Of a DNA stretch of 64,000 bases, positions 52,643 through 63,306 are shown piece by piece. The stretch is from Halobellus salinus (lineage in GTDB: Archaea; Halobacteriota; Halobacteria; Halobacteriales; Haloferacaceae): contig NZ_BMOC01000001.1 of NCBI RefSeq assembly GCF_014646875.1, forward strand, positions 186,001 to 250,000, read 5' to 3'. Position 1 is the stretch's first letter. Each line of letters begins with the position of its first letter. The translations under genes were made by a program, and so were the position numbers. The notes under the pieces are model-generated. The model was given only the letters and a program-made list of their open reading frames with translations. It was not told where the DNA came from and did not search any database.

Positions 52643-53575
52643 TTACACCCGCTCTTCGAAGTACCCAAGCGACTTCCGAAGCCCGTCCCGCAACGATACC
52701 TCGGGCTCCCACCCCAACTCCGAGCGCACCTTTGAGATGTCGGGCCGTCGCACTTGGGGGTCCTGCGGGGGCAACTCCTCGTGAGTAATCCCGCTGTCGC
52801 TCCCCGTAACCTCCAATACGATCTCGGCCAGTTCATTGATACTCCGCTCGTCTGGATTCCCGATGTTCACCGGCTCCTCCACATCGGACTCCAACAACGC
52901 CACCAGCCCATCAATCAGATCGGAGACGTAACAGAAACTCCGGGTTTGCTCACCGTCCCCATACACAGTCAAATCCTCACCAGTCAACGCTTGTTTCATA
53001 AAATTCGGAATGACGCGCCCATCATCGAGTCGCATCCGCGGACCGTACGTGTTGAAGATCCGCGCCACCCGAACATCCAATTCGTGCTTATCTCGATATG
53101 CCCGCACTAGCGACTCGCCGTAGCGCTTGGATTCGTCGTAACACGACCGTGGTCCGTACGGATCAACGTTCCCACGATATGATTCGGGCTGTGGGTTCAC
53201 TTCGGGGTCGCCGTATACTTCACTCGTGGAAGTGAACAGGTATGTCGCGTCCTTCTCTTTCGCCAAGCCCAGTGTCTTGTGCGTCCCTAACGCCCCGACT
53301 TTCAGTGTCTTGATCGGGTGGTCCCGGTAGAACACGGGCGAGGCGAGACTGGCGAGGTGCAACACGGCGTCTAACTCGCCGGAGATGTGGATGAATTCGG
53401 TGACGTCGTGTTCGTAGAGGGTAAACCGGTCGTGGTAGAACGCGTCCTCTAAATTCTCGGTTTGCCCGCTGACGCGGTTGTCCATCCCAATGACTTCGTG
53501 CCCGTCTTCCAATAACCGGTCACAGAGGAATGAGCCGAGGAACCCGGCGGCGCCGGTGACGAGGATGCGGCTCAC
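52643..53575 (-). CDS. UDP-glucuronate decarboxylase-like NAD-dependent epimerase
   Basis: 310 residues, extended [23 protein letters not shown] is the NAD-binding GxxGxxG motif, [20 protein letters not shown] plus [20 protein letters not shown] gives the catalytic S/T-Y-x3-K, and the SCYDESKR form is typical of UDP-glucuronate decarboxylase (UXS). [20 protein letters not shown] follows. It would convert UDP-glucuronate to UDP-xylose, using the products of the two genes next to it. It overlaps the galU-like gene by 4 nt. Confidence 0.85.
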   Translation of the reverse strand: MSRILVTGAAGFLGSFLCDRLLEDGHEVIGMDNRVSGQTENLEDAFYHDRFTLYEHDVTEFIHISGELDAVLHLASLASPVFYRDHPIKTLKVGALGTHKTLGLAKEKDATYLFTSTSEVYGDPEVNPQPESYRGNVDPYGPRSCYDESKRYGESLVRAYRDKHELDVRVARIFNTYGPRMRLDDGRVIPNFMKQALTGEDLTVYGDGEQTRSFCYVSDLIDGLVALLESDVEEPVNIGNPDERSINELAEIVLEVTGSDSGITHEELPPQDPQVRRPDISKVRSELGWEPEVSLRDGLRKSLGYFEERV

Positions 53576-54438
53576 GAGAATTGTGCCTCCAAGATGTTTT
53601 TGACGGCGTCGTTCATTTCGCCGTCGTCGTGGGTGAGCGCCATTTCGATGTTCGCCTGCAACCAGCTCGGGATGTTCCCGATGTCGTACCGGTCACCGTC
53701 AAGCTCGACCCCACGCACACCGTCGAGCTTCCGGATGGCGTCTGTTAACTGGAGTTCACCGCCAACACCCATCTCAGTGCGGTCAAGCGCATCGAAGATC
53801 TCCGAGGTAAGCACGTACCGTCCGGTGATTGCGAGGTTTGACGGCGCCTCCTCGCGCGGGGGTTTCTCGACAAAATCCGTGACGGGGAAACTCCCGCCTG
53901 AGGACTCGACATCGCCGACGTCTGCTACCCCATAGGAGGGAACGTCGGCCCACGGGACGCGTTCTAACGAGAGGACGGACGTCTCGTGGGTTTCCGCGGC
54001 GTTGATCAGGTTCGCTGTGCACGGCGTGTCGCTTTCGATGATCGTATCGCCAAGAAGTAACGCGAACGGGTCGTCGCCAACGTGTTTTTCGGCGTACTGG
54101 ACGGCATCGCCTAACCCGTCGCGTTCTTTCTGCCGGACGTAATGAATGTCGGCCAGGTCTGCAATGTCTTGGACGCGGTCGAGCCGGTCGTGTTTCGCGT
54201 CGGCTTTCAACGCCTCTTCAAGCTCGTAAGACTTGTCGAAGTGCCGTTCGATCGCTTGCTTCCCACGCCCCGTAATAATGAGGATATCGTCGATTCCAGC
54301 CTCAACGGCTTCTTCGACGACGTACTGGATCGTCGGTTTGTCCAACACCGGCATCATTTCTTTTGGTTGGGCCTTCGTCACTGGGAGGAACCGCGTCCCG
54401 AACCCGGCCGCCGGAATCACTGCCTTCGTTACGTCCAT
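53572..54438 (-). CDS. aglF: UTP-glucose-1-phosphate uridylyltransferase (AglF/GalU-like)
   Basis: 288 residues. [20 protein letters not shown] and [20 protein letters not shown] are the GalU nucleotide-binding and catalytic motifs; [20 protein letters not shown] and ELQLTDAI complete the family. It makes UDP-glucose from UTP and glucose-1-phosphate. In Haloferax volcanii the homologue AglF supplies UDP-glucose for S-layer N-glycosylation. Its stop overlaps the epimerase start, and it is divergent from the UDP-glucose dehydrogenase gene. Confidence 0.88.
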   Translation of the reverse strand: MDVTKAVIPAAGFGTRFLPVTKAQPKEMMPVLDKPTIQYVVEEAVEAGIDDILIITGRGKQAIERHFDKSYELEEALKADAKHDRLDRVQDIADLADIHYVRQKERDGLGDAVQYAEKHVGDDPFALLLGDTIIESDTPCTANLINAAETHETSVLSLERVPWADVPSYGVADVGDVESSGGSFPVTDFVEKPPREEAPSNLAITGRYVLTSEIFDALDRTEMGVGGELQLTDAIRKLDGVRGVELDGDRYDIGNIPSWLQANIEMALTHDDGEMNDAVKNILEAQFS

Positions 54439-54590
54439 ACTTGGATACGACTGGAAAGGCGACTCACATACCTTTTGTCATTACTACGACGAAACGACAG
54501 GCAGTACTATGAGCAGAACCCACATCGCAACTTGATCGTGCAGAGTCACCCCATCACTTGATGTAGCGTTCCGTGGATACGTGAACTAAG

Positions 54591-55895
54591 ATGCGTTTGT
54601 CTGTTATCGGGAGCGGGTATGTTGGCACGACGATCGCCGCCTGTTTCGCGGATCTTGGGCACGACGTCGTCAATATCGATGTCGACGAGGAGACTGTTGC
54701 AACGATCAACGACGGCGACCCGCCAATCCACGAGGACAGCCTCGACGAGTTAGTTGCGACCCACGCTGGCAGTGAGAGTACGGGCCGACTCCGCGCGACG
54801 ACTGAGTACGACGCGGTGCTCGACACTGCTGTCACGTTCTTGTGCTTGCCGACCCCGCAAAACGAGGATGGCAGTATCGATCTGTCGATTATGGAGGCGG
54901 GGGCGGAGCAACTCGGTGACACGCTCGCGCAGAAACCTGATTGGCACTCGGTCGTGGTGAAAAGCACCGTGATCCCGGGCTCGACTGCAGACGTGATTAC
55001 ACCAGTCATAGAGACGGCGAGCGGGAAGACGGCGGGCGAGGAGTTCGGGGTCGGGATGAACCCGGAGTTCCTGCGGGAAGGCTCTGCCGTCCACGATTTC
55101 CTGGACCCGGATAAAGTGGTACTTGGTGCGGATGACGACCGGGCACGCGACGATATGCGGGCGGTGTTCGACCCACTCATCGAACAGGCGGACGCGCCGG
55201 TCGTGGAGACTGACACGCGCACCGCGGAAATGATCAAGTATGCGAACAACGGATTCCTCGCCGCAAAGGTGTCGCTGATCAACGACATCGGGAACATTTG
55301 CAAGGAGTTCGGGATCGACGCGTACGACGTGGCGGAGGCGATCGGGCTAGATCACCGGATCAGCGACCAGTTCCTCCGGTCGGGCCTCGGGTGGGGCGGG
55401 AGTTGTTTCCCGAAAGACACCGCGGCGATCCGCGCCGCAGCCCGTGAGCAGGACTACGAACCCGTAATGCTGGATGCGGCGACCGAAGTAAATGATCGGC
55501 AACCCGAACGGCTCCTCTCGCTGATGGATCGCCACGTCGACGTGACCGACGAGCGCGTCACCGTGCTTGGCCTGGCGTTCAAACCCGGGACGGACGACGT
55601 GCGGAACTCTCGCGCGATCCCCGTCATCGACGGGTTACAGAATCGGAACGCGAACGTCGTCGCGTACGACCCGGTTGCTGCTGACGAGATACAGGCGCAC
55701 TTCCCGGGCATCACGTACGCGGACACGCCGTCCGATGCGCTCGACGACGCCGCGGCGGCGCTCGTCGTCACGGACTGGCCCGAAATTACTGAGCTTGACG
55801 ACGAGTTCGATGCGATGGCAACCCCAGTAGTGATCGACGGGCGGCGTGCGATCGACAGACGCGACGGGCTCGTGTACGAAGGGTTGACGTGGTAG
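54591..55895 (+). CDS. aglM: UDP-glucose 6-dehydrogenase (AglM-like)
   Basis: 434 residues. RLSVIGSGYVGTTIAACFAD binds NAD; VKSTVIPGSTADVITPVIET, NPEFLREGSAVHDFLDPDKV, EMIKYANNGFLAAKVSLIND and GGSCFPKDTAAIRAAA (catalytic Cys) cover the active site, then LAFKPGTDDVRNSRAIPVID in the UDP-binding domain. It oxidises UDP-glucose to UDP-glucuronate, following AglF. A copy of its 3' end and downstream DNA lies at 61435-61600. Confidence 0.92.
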   Translation: MRLSVIGSGYVGTTIAACFADLGHDVVNIDVDEETVATINDGDPPIHEDSLDELVATHAGSESTGRLRATTEYDAVLDTAVTFLCLPTPQNEDGSIDLSIMEAGAEQLGDTLAQKPDWHSVVVKSTVIPGSTADVITPVIETASGKTAGEEFGVGMNPEFLREGSAVHDFLDPDKVVLGADDDRARDDMRAVFDPLIEQADAPVVETDTRTAEMIKYANNGFLAAKVSLINDIGNICKEFGIDAYDVAEAIGLDHRISDQFLRSGLGWGGSCFPKDTAAIRAAAREQDYEPVMLDAATEVNDRQPERLLSLMDRHVDVTDERVTVLGLAFKPGTDDVRNSRAIPVIDGLQNRNANVVAYDPVAADEIQAHFPGITYADTPSDALDDAAAALVVTDWPEITELDDEFDAMATPVVIDGRRAIDRRDGLVYEGLTW

Positions 55896-55935
55896 CGATT
55901 CCGTCGTCGCAGTGGCCTCGGGACTGTCGCAGTAA

Positions 55936-56286
55936 CTACTCGCAGTAGTGGTTCTCAAGGAATTGGTCGGCGTACTCACGCCAGTTCGAGAGCAACTCAC
56001 GGCGGGCGTCCTCGTACGTGTAGTCGTGGCCGAGCCAGTCTTTGCGCTGATCGGGTTCGTACAGACGGTCGAAGTGTGGTTCACCGTGCTCGGTATCGAT
56101 CCGAGCGATTTCGACGTGACTTGCGTACGGGTGGTTGGGCTGGAAGTGGATGCTCACTCCCCACTGTGTGGCATCGGTTGTGAGGTCAAATGAGTCGAAC
56201 GCATCTGGAGCAGGTTCGACGAAGACCGTTGCGAAAAATTCCCGACCGCGGTGTGGCGGGAGATTGAGTGTCCTGAGCTTGTGCAT
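55936..56286 (-). CDS. Unknown partner of wHTH gene, possible toxin
   Basis: 116 residues. FFATVFVEPAPDAFDSFDLT, QWGVSIHFQPNHPYASHVEI and EPHFDRLYEPDQRKDWLGHD suggest a compact alpha/beta protein with conserved His/Asp/Arg residues. I recall it as a haloarchaeal family of unknown function (DUF7718-like) found beside wHTH genes. The ATG directly follows the TGA of the wHTH gene, so they are translated together. A toxin role is inferred from arrangement. Confidence 0.65.
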   Translation of the reverse strand: MHKLRTLNLPPHRGREFFATVFVEPAPDAFDSFDLTTDATQWGVSIHFQPNHPYASHVEIARIDTEHGEPHFDRLYEPDQRKDWLGHDYTYEDARRELLSNWREYADQFLENHYCE

Positions 56287-56664
56287 TCAATAGACGATCG
56301 GTTCGATGACGACGTGGGTGTGCTTCAGACGAGGCCGCTTCGCGTCGCCGTCACCTGCGTTGTCGTACTCGATGATGTCGAGTGCGGCGAGGCGGTGAAG
56401 GTCCTTGCTGACAGCGCCCTTGTCGCGGTCAAGGTGCCGAGCGAGGTCGCGGACGGATTCGATGTCGTCGCCGTGTCGATCAAGGTAATCAATGAGTGCA
56501 AGCCGGGCGTCAGTGAGGGCGTCGCGCCCGTTTTCCCGTCGAAGGACGAGGAGATCCGTGTAGCCCTGTGCGTTGAGGTCGGCGGCGAACTCGTCCTGCT
56601 GTCGTATCCGTTCGGCGATGCGGTCGTCCTGCCTGTCACCCGTCTCGGCGTCTGGTCGTGACAT
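56287..56664 (-). CDS. wHTH DNA-binding protein (HVO_A0114-like)
   Basis: 125 residues. ALTDARLALIDYLDRHGDDI, ESVRDLARHLDRDKGAVSKD and LHRLAALDIIEYDNAGDGD are a winged helix; the C-terminal KRPRLKHTHVVIEPIVY is the family-like end strand. It is the regulator/antitoxin-like half of the pair with 55936. Confidence 0.75.
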   Translation of the reverse strand: MSRPDAETGDRQDDRIAERIRQQDEFAADLNAQGYTDLLVLRRENGRDALTDARLALIDYLDRHGDDIESVRDLARHLDRDKGAVSKDLHRLAALDIIEYDNAGDGDAKRPRLKHTHVVIEPIVY

Positions 56665-57162
56665 ACCGTTTCCTATGACATCAACGGGTATAGGGCTGAT
56701 GGTGAGGCGGCCAACTACTGCAATCAGCGAGGAGAACTTCTGGTTGATCTCGACGTGGATGACACTAATCGTTATGTACTACCTGATTATCTTGATCTGT
56801 ACCTGTGAGACGAGCACGCTGCGAGCACCGCTACGTCGATAGTATGCGGAGAGTATGGATTACTGTGCGAGAACACAAGCGAAAGGTGAGTGACCGGAGA
56901 TAGGTGACGGTCCCGAAGACTATCGAGCCGGAACTGCGCCCAGTAAGATCCGTTGAGCGACGAGGTCGGCGGCTACGGGGGTGGGAATATCGAGCAAGTG
57001 CGCCGCCGCGCAGCGCGCCGACGTGAACAATGAGCGGGAAGAGCCGATGTGCGGCCTTGGGAATGTCTGAGAGCACTTGCTGCGATCGTTATCATCGACT
57101 ACCTCAAAGTTAGCTGTTCCACCCAATTTACTTATCAATTCGAAAATATTACTGTGTACTGT
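56665..57162. other. Spacer, nothing convincing
   Basis: No gene I can support. Some hydrophobic codon runs near 56760-56805 (IVMYYLIILI) look like a fragment of a membrane protein without start or end. AT-rich DNA at 57115-57160 probably contains the vapB promoter. Confidence 0.35.
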
Positions 57163-57375
57163 ATGGCGATGAAAACGATTTCCCTTGATGAAGAAGCCTA
57201 CAAGCGATTAAAAGCCCACAAGCGCGAGGGAGAGTCGTTTTCCGAGGTCGTCAAGCGACTTGCGAGTGAACGATCGTGGACAGAGGTAACGGGAATCCTC
57301 TCCGATACAGACGCTGACACGCTTGAAGAAGTGATTGAATCGGGGCGGGAACGCTCCCGTGACCGTCGTGATTAA
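57163..57375 (+). CDS. vapB: VapB-type antitoxin (UPF0330-like)
   Basis: 70 residues starting MAMKTISLDEEAYKRLKAHK, then REGESFSEVVKRLASERSWT and a charged tail ESGRERSRDRRD. This is the small RHH-like antitoxin partnered with VapC in many haloarchaea. The matching vapC begins 27 nt downstream but is broken by an IS200/IS605 element, leaving an orphan antitoxin. Confidence 0.8.
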   Translation: MAMKTISLDEEAYKRLKAHKREGESFSEVVKRLASERSWTEVTGILSDTDADTLEEVIESGRERSRDRRD

Positions 57376-57401
57376 CTCCAAACGGACGTTCGAAACACGG
57401 A

Positions 57402-57511
<110 letters not shown>

Positions 57512-57516
57512 CGTTT

Positions 57517-59176
<1,660 letters not shown>

Positions 59177-59267
59177 CTATGCATACTATCATAGCCGGAT
59201 GGGTTAAAGATTGCGTTAGAACCCCGTCTATGCCATCATCGGCGGTTGAATACTGTTGGTCGGCTTT

Positions 59268-59307
<40 letters not shown>

Positions 59308-59579
59308 CGTAACTCGGTCAGCGCGTCCGTCGAAAGGGGGTCGTCTACCGGCGGTTCGTGGCTCATACGTGAAGGTATGCCGCGCGAGTGGAGAAACGGG
59401 GGTGGTGTGTTGCCTCCATCGGGCTACCGTGGCGGCGATTCCGGACGCACTGTGCCTTCGGAAACGTCGATGAAGTAGTCCGCGTTCGCATCAAGTGTGA
59501 CGCAGGTGCCGAGGAAAGATGTATGGACAAGTCAGTACACGTCATAACATATAACCCCTCCCGCGGCGAATAACGTAGT

Positions 59580-59906
59580 ATGAGCGGTTCAAGCTACGAT
59601 AAGACGATTCAGTTCCGTGCCGGGGCTGAAAAAGAGGCTGCAGAGCTACTTGATGAGATTCATATTGGCGGCGTGAATGTGAGCGAACTTGCCCGGACCG
59701 GGCTAATTGAGATGCTCCGCCGGTCGCTGGACGAACAGGACGAAATCGCTGTCTATGAACGATACAGCCGCGGTGAGATCGATGAAGATGTCGCTCGTGT
59801 GCTCCTCGGCGAGAAGATTGACCAGGTGGAAGCGGAGATAGACGCATTCGAGTCTGCAATGAAGCGAGATACCTCGGCATTCCTCGCTCAGAACGATGGT
59901 GAGTGA
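59580..59906 (+). CDS. Antitoxin of PIN module
   Basis: 108 residues. KTIQFRAGAEKEAAELLDEI and GVNVSELARTGLIEMLRRSL form a RHH-like DNA-binding region, followed by an acidic helix (GEIDEDVARVLLGEKIDQVE) that would bind the toxin. It overlaps the PIN gene start by 11 nt. AT-rich ACATATAA about 32 nt upstream is a likely TATA element. Confidence 0.78.
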   Translation: MSGSSYDKTIQFRAGAEKEAAELLDEIHIGGVNVSELARTGLIEMLRRSLDEQDEIAVYERYSRGEIDEDVARVLLGEKIDQVEAEIDAFESAMKRDTSAFLAQNDGE

Positions 59907-60498
59907 ACCTCGCTATCCGCTCCTTGCCGATACGAGTTCCCTCATTGCCGTTGCGAACACCGACCAATGGAACAAGCTGACAGAGTCACTCTCTCTCACG
60001 ACCACGAACGTCTGCAAGCACGAACTCCAGAATCACGTCAACTCGAACACGTACGCACCAGAGGGAAGCCGCGAGCAGTACCTGAAACGCGGTAGCCAGC
60101 GCGTGCTCGATCAATTAGACGACGATTCCTCGTCGTGGTCATGTGTGACTGTCGTTCCACGCCCTCACGGGCCGAACGCAGGTGAAGAATCGGTGAAACA
60201 AGAGCTTTCAGAACATATGGACTCGTATCAGGTCGTCTCGCTTCTTGATGAAGCAGCGCGTCGGTCAATCCGGCGACTGGTTGACGACCATAAATACGAC
60301 GTTGACGTTGTGGGACCGCCATATTTGCTCTTCGTTCTTCTCGATAACGATCTCATTTCGAAGGGCGAATTCTGCGAGGCGACAGGTCAAATGATCCGGA
60401 CGGAAGGGTGGACTGGATACGAAGTCGTCAATAGTGCCTGGGCCAGCATTCCGGTGGATTGTTCTGAATTCCTTGACAACGACATCCTTCCATCATAA
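59896..60498 (+). CDS. PIN-domain toxin
   Basis: 200 residues. YPLLADTSSLIAVANTDQWN provides the first catalytic Asp with Ser, VCKHELQNHVN the conserved Glu, and SLLDEAARRSIRRLVDDH plus VVGPPYLLFVLLDNDLI the late acidic cluster of a PIN nuclease. Longer than VapC and similar in size to the 5129 PIN protein, so it probably belongs to the same haloarchaeal subfamily. Confidence 0.75.
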   Translation: MVSEPRYPLLADTSSLIAVANTDQWNKLTESLSLTTTNVCKHELQNHVNSNTYAPEGSREQYLKRGSQRVLDQLDDDSSSWSCVTVVPRPHGPNAGEESVKQELSEHMDSYQVVSLLDEAARRSIRRLVDDHKYDVDVVGPPYLLFVLLDNDLISKGEFCEATGQMIRTEGWTGYEVVNSAWASIPVDCSEFLDNDILPS

Positions 60499-60683
60499 GA
60501 GCCTACTAAAGTGGCGTCCGACCACTACTAGTCGGCAGAACGGGAGTCCACTGACAAGCCAACGGCTTCAGCTGTTGATAGCTGACTGACTGACTTTCCA
60601 AATACCTTTTTAGCTACAGCAAAATCCCCATATGGCCTAATCAAGAGGCCCCGGCGGTGTGACGCCGGAACCCGCTGCCAAGC

Positions 60684-61067
60684 ATGACAGCACTACACAA
60701 TCTTCCGTGGGGCAGTGATAACTCTGTCCCACTCGACGTTGCCGAAGCCGTATCAGCTCTCGATAACAGTCGTCGCAGACACGTGATCCGTCTGGTGGCC
60801 GATCAGGACGGCTCAATACAGCTGGGCGATGTAGCCGAGGCGATCGCCGCCATCGAGTTGGGGAAACCCGTTCGTGAGCTTGACTCCCAGGAACGAAAGC
60901 GTGTCTACGTCGGGCTGTATCAGGTGCATCTCGACACACTTGACGAGGTCGGCGCCGTCGCCTACGACTCGCGTTCGGGGGATATCCGTGCGACCGAAGC
61001 GACGACAGCGCTCGCCGATCTCATCCGGCACATCGAAGCAGTGTGCGGCGCACAGGAAACAGGATAG
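60684..61067 (+). CDS. Haloarchaeal HTH protein (DUF7344-like)
   Basis: 127 residues. LDVAEAVSALDNSRRRHVIR, LVADQDGSIQLGDVAEAIAA and ERKRVYVGLYQVHLDTLDEV are the helix-turn-helix and wing typical of the DUF7344 haloarchaeal regulators, where NSRRRHVIRLVAD is characteristic. A TATA-like TTTTTAGC lies at about 60608. No partner gene is adjacent. Confidence 0.8.
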   Translation: MTALHNLPWGSDNSVPLDVAEAVSALDNSRRRHVIRLVADQDGSIQLGDVAEAIAAIELGKPVRELDSQERKRVYVGLYQVHLDTLDEVGAVAYDSRSGDIRATEATTALADLIRHIEAVCGAQETG

Positions 61068-61434
61068 CAGTTCCAGTTACCCCTTCGAACGCCTGACTTG
61101 TCCCGGGCGACAGTTCGAACCGGACACACGGACTCGACCGCCCGCACCGAACGGGCGGGTCGCCCGGCGTACCGGTGAGTCCGACGGTCCTCTCCGATCT
61201 CGAAGCAGACATCAGCATCCAGGACGTAAGAAGCCACCACGAGTAGTGACGGTGAACGCCTGCCTGCCTTCGAAGGCGACGCTTGCTGGGGACACGATAC
61301 CAGTGATCGAAAATGTCGGGGTACTACCGGAGTTCGAGTGCAGATCGGGGGTCCTCGTACCGCCTCTGAAGTGCTGGACAGATTTGTAAAGACTATCGGG
61401 TCGGAAGTTCCGCGTACACTGAGAATCAATCCAG
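61068..61434. other. Spacer, no gene recognised
   Basis: No supported gene. Overlapping frames in all phases show no domain. The segment separates the HTH gene from a duplicated fragment of aglM and probably contains rearrangement joints. Confidence 0.4.
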
Positions 61435-61600
61435 TCACGGACTGGCCGGAAATTACTGAGCTCGATGAGGAGTTCGACGTGATGGCGATACCGATCGTGG
61501 TCGACGGGCGGCTCGGACAATTCGACGTGACGGGCTCGTGTATGAAGGGTTGACGTAGTAGCGATTTCGTCGTCGCAGTGGCCTCGGCATTCTCGCAGTG
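61435..61600 (+). pseudogene. Duplicated 3' end of aglM with downstream DNA
   Basis: The frame reads DWPEITELDEEFDVMAIPIV then VDGR, matching the last 30 codons of the UDP-glucose dehydrogenase (DWPEITELDDEFDAMATPVV). The identity continues past the stop (GCGATTTCGTCGTCGCAGTG versus GCGATTCCGTCGTCGCAGTG at 55896). A few substitutions and a small indel show that the duplication is not fresh. Confidence 0.85.
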
Positions 61601-61750
61601 AGTGATCAACTGGGACCGATTCGAGACGGGGCGTGACTGATCGCTCGCGCTGCGTGCTGGGCGAGAATGAATCAGAGACTGACGGGGACTCACGGGGTTC
61701 GACGCAGGGAGTACCGCGTTGGTGACGTGATCCTTCCCAGACCGGCGTGA

Positions 61751-62089
61751 TTACAACCAACTGTTCCCAACCGTCAGGAACCCGCGCAGCTCGTCTTGTT
61801 TGTAGTAGGTCGAGATCTCGTGTAGGACATCGGCGACTGTCTTCGCCGAGGGAGTTTGATCTGTGAAGTACAGCACCCCTCGGTAGTCGCTTTCGTCGAA
61901 ATCGTCTCGAAAGTCATCGTCATAGGTAACGATGATCCAGTCTTTGGACCGCGAAACTGCTGCGAGTCTCTCGTCAGTATCGCCCTTGTTCAGTTCGTCG
62001 CTGATCTCGACGTGGAGGCGGTCGTGTCCGTAGTTTCCGAGCCGGTGGGATACCTCGTGCTCGATGTTCTCATCGAGTAGAACCCTCAG
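61751..62089 (-). CDS. DUF5615 PIN-like protein, CTG start
   Basis: 112 residues beginning LRVLLDENIEHEVSHRLGN, then HVEISDELNKGDTDERLAAV, SKDWIIVTYDDDFRDDFDES, and LRGFLTVGNSWL. The pattern LLDENI...TxDxDF is that of DUF5615 (Mut7-C-like PIN nuclease), usually the toxin with DUF433. No ATG, GTG or TTG is in frame before the first motif; the frame overlaps the DUF433 stop as CTGA, as if CTG replaced the usual ATG. Translation may rely on coupling to DUF433. Confidence 0.7.
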   Translation of the reverse strand: MRVLLDENIEHEVSHRLGNYGHDRLHVEISDELNKGDTDERLAAVSRSKDWIIVTYDDDFRDDFDESDYRGVLYFTDQTPSAKTVADVLHEISTYYKQDELRGFLTVGNSWL

Positions 62090-62364
62090 TCCGGCTTTTC
62101 CAGAGTTTCGGACTCGTCTGCCACCGCCTTGCGGTGTGTTTCGATTTCCCGCATCTCCTCGGGGTTCCGGTGATAGTTCGCCAAGGCCTCAGAGACATCG
62201 GCTACAGGTAGATTCAGACGTTCGGCGACGGTCTCGGGACGCAATCCACGGCCTTCGACCCGCGCGTGGATGTGCTGCACCGTCACCCGACTCCCCCTGA
62301 TATGGGGTTCATCGTGGACCTCTGACTTGTCGCCAGAGCGTATTCGAGAGTCCGTCACTACCAT
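62086..62364 (-). CDS. DUF433 antitoxin
   Basis: 92 residues. VHDEPHIRGSRVTVQHIHAR, VEGRGLRPETVAERLNLPVA and DVSEALANYHRNPEEMREIE fit DUF433 exactly: a small winged-helix protein with the P-x-I-x-G-x-R-V-x-V start. It is the presumed antitoxin of the downstream DUF5615-type gene, with which it overlaps by 4 nt. Confidence 0.88.
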   Translation of the reverse strand: MVVTDSRIRSGDKSEVHDEPHIRGSRVTVQHIHARVEGRGLRPETVAERLNLPVADVSEALANYHRNPEEMREIETHRKAVADESETLEKPD

Positions 62365-62464
62365 CTGCTCTCTTCGCGCTCTCGAAACGAAAAACTACCG
62401 CCGCGCGGTACGATTGGGCTCTTCGACAACGACTAAGCGTCGCTATCGCATAGCGTGACGGACG

Positions 62465-62875
62465 ATGGCGACGGATCAAACACGGACGGGTGGCGGTGAC
62501 GCCCCGGACGATCCGGCAGACCTGCTGCCAGCGGAGAGTATGCTCAGCCTTCATAAATACCTCGATATGCACGCGGCTGTCGGTCACCGCACCCGCTATG
62601 AGATCCTCTATCGACTCGTTCACAGCGGTGACATGAGTCCGACGGAACTTGCGGACACACTCGACATCGACGACAGCACGCTCCACTACCATCTCAACAC
62701 GCTCGTCGATGTCGGACTCGTCGAAAAACGGCAGTGCACAGAGCGCGGACAGGACGGCCTGGACACGTATTATCGGGCCACCGTATTTGGCGACGTAACA
62801 CTCACCGATGGCGTCGACGAGTTGATCCGTGGTGAGCACGGGTTCGGAGAACTGTACGACAGTTCGACCGCTTAA
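62465..62875 (+). CDS. ArsR-type winged-helix regulator
   Basis: 136 residues. HAAVGHRTRYEILYRLVHSG, DMSPTELADTLDIDDSTLHY and HLNTLVDVGLVEKRQCTERG form a classic ArsR/HTH_20 domain. The C-terminus (DVTLTDGVDELIRGEHGFGE) resembles the ends of haloarchaeal regulators. No metal-binding cysteine motif is seen. Divergent from the DUF433 gene with 100 nt between the starts. Confidence 0.82.
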   Translation: MATDQTRTGGGDAPDDPADLLPAESMLSLHKYLDMHAAVGHRTRYEILYRLVHSGDMSPTELADTLDIDDSTLHYHLNTLVDVGLVEKRQCTERGQDGLDTYYRATVFGDVTLTDGVDELIRGEHGFGELYDSSTA

Positions 62876-62997
62876 CCGCACTACCGCCGCTGCCGTTCAC
62901 ATCTGTTCGCGTCGGAGGGAGCCATCAGTCTGAGGGAAAAATAGACTTCATCAGTATGGAATTTGGCATCACGTGCGACGGCCACAAGTGAGGCGAC

Positions 62998-63281
62998 TTG
63001 TCGGTGGCGGTCGTGAAACAGCGGTACGGTGCGTTCGACGACTTCGAACCGGTCCCGATGGGTGGCCATGGCCAGAAGACGCACGATCGCGCTGGCTGCG
63101 AAGATAACTCTGCGTGCTCGGAGGATGCGTGATGGCGGCGGCGGTTGTCGATACAGGCGTGCTCATCGGGGTGGCAGACACCGACGGTAAATACCACGGC
63201 GTCGGGATGACCATCGTCCACGGTATCGATCACGGTCAGCTACTCACCTCTAATTGCCGCACAAGAGTTAATCCGGTATGA
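62998..63281 (+). pseudogene. Decayed vapBC-like module
   Basis: From 63132 the frame reads MAAVVDTGVLIGVADTDGKY then HGVGMTIVHGIDHGQLLTS, a VapC/PIN N-terminus, which ends after about 50 codons at 63281. Upstream a short frame (62998-63132) ends in TGATG, overlapping that start as an antitoxin would, but has no recognisable domain or good start. Only the first PIN Asp remains, so it is inactive. Confidence 0.55.
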
Positions 63282-63288
63282 ACAGATC

Positions 63289-63306
63289 TACTGTTTGTGA
63301 ACAGTA
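63289..63306. promoter_or_regulatory. Inverted repeat over GTG start of MNT gene
   Basis: TACTGTT (63289-63295) and AACAGTA (63300-63306) are perfectly inverted around TGTG, and the GTG start codon at 63297 lies within the spacer. It is a plausible operator for autoregulation by the HTH domain of the encoded protein. Confidence 0.55.

Noticed and set aside
61212-61760. Minus-strand 180-codon frame opposite the aglM fragment
   Set aside because: It overlaps a demonstrable duplication remnant on the other strand and has no motif.
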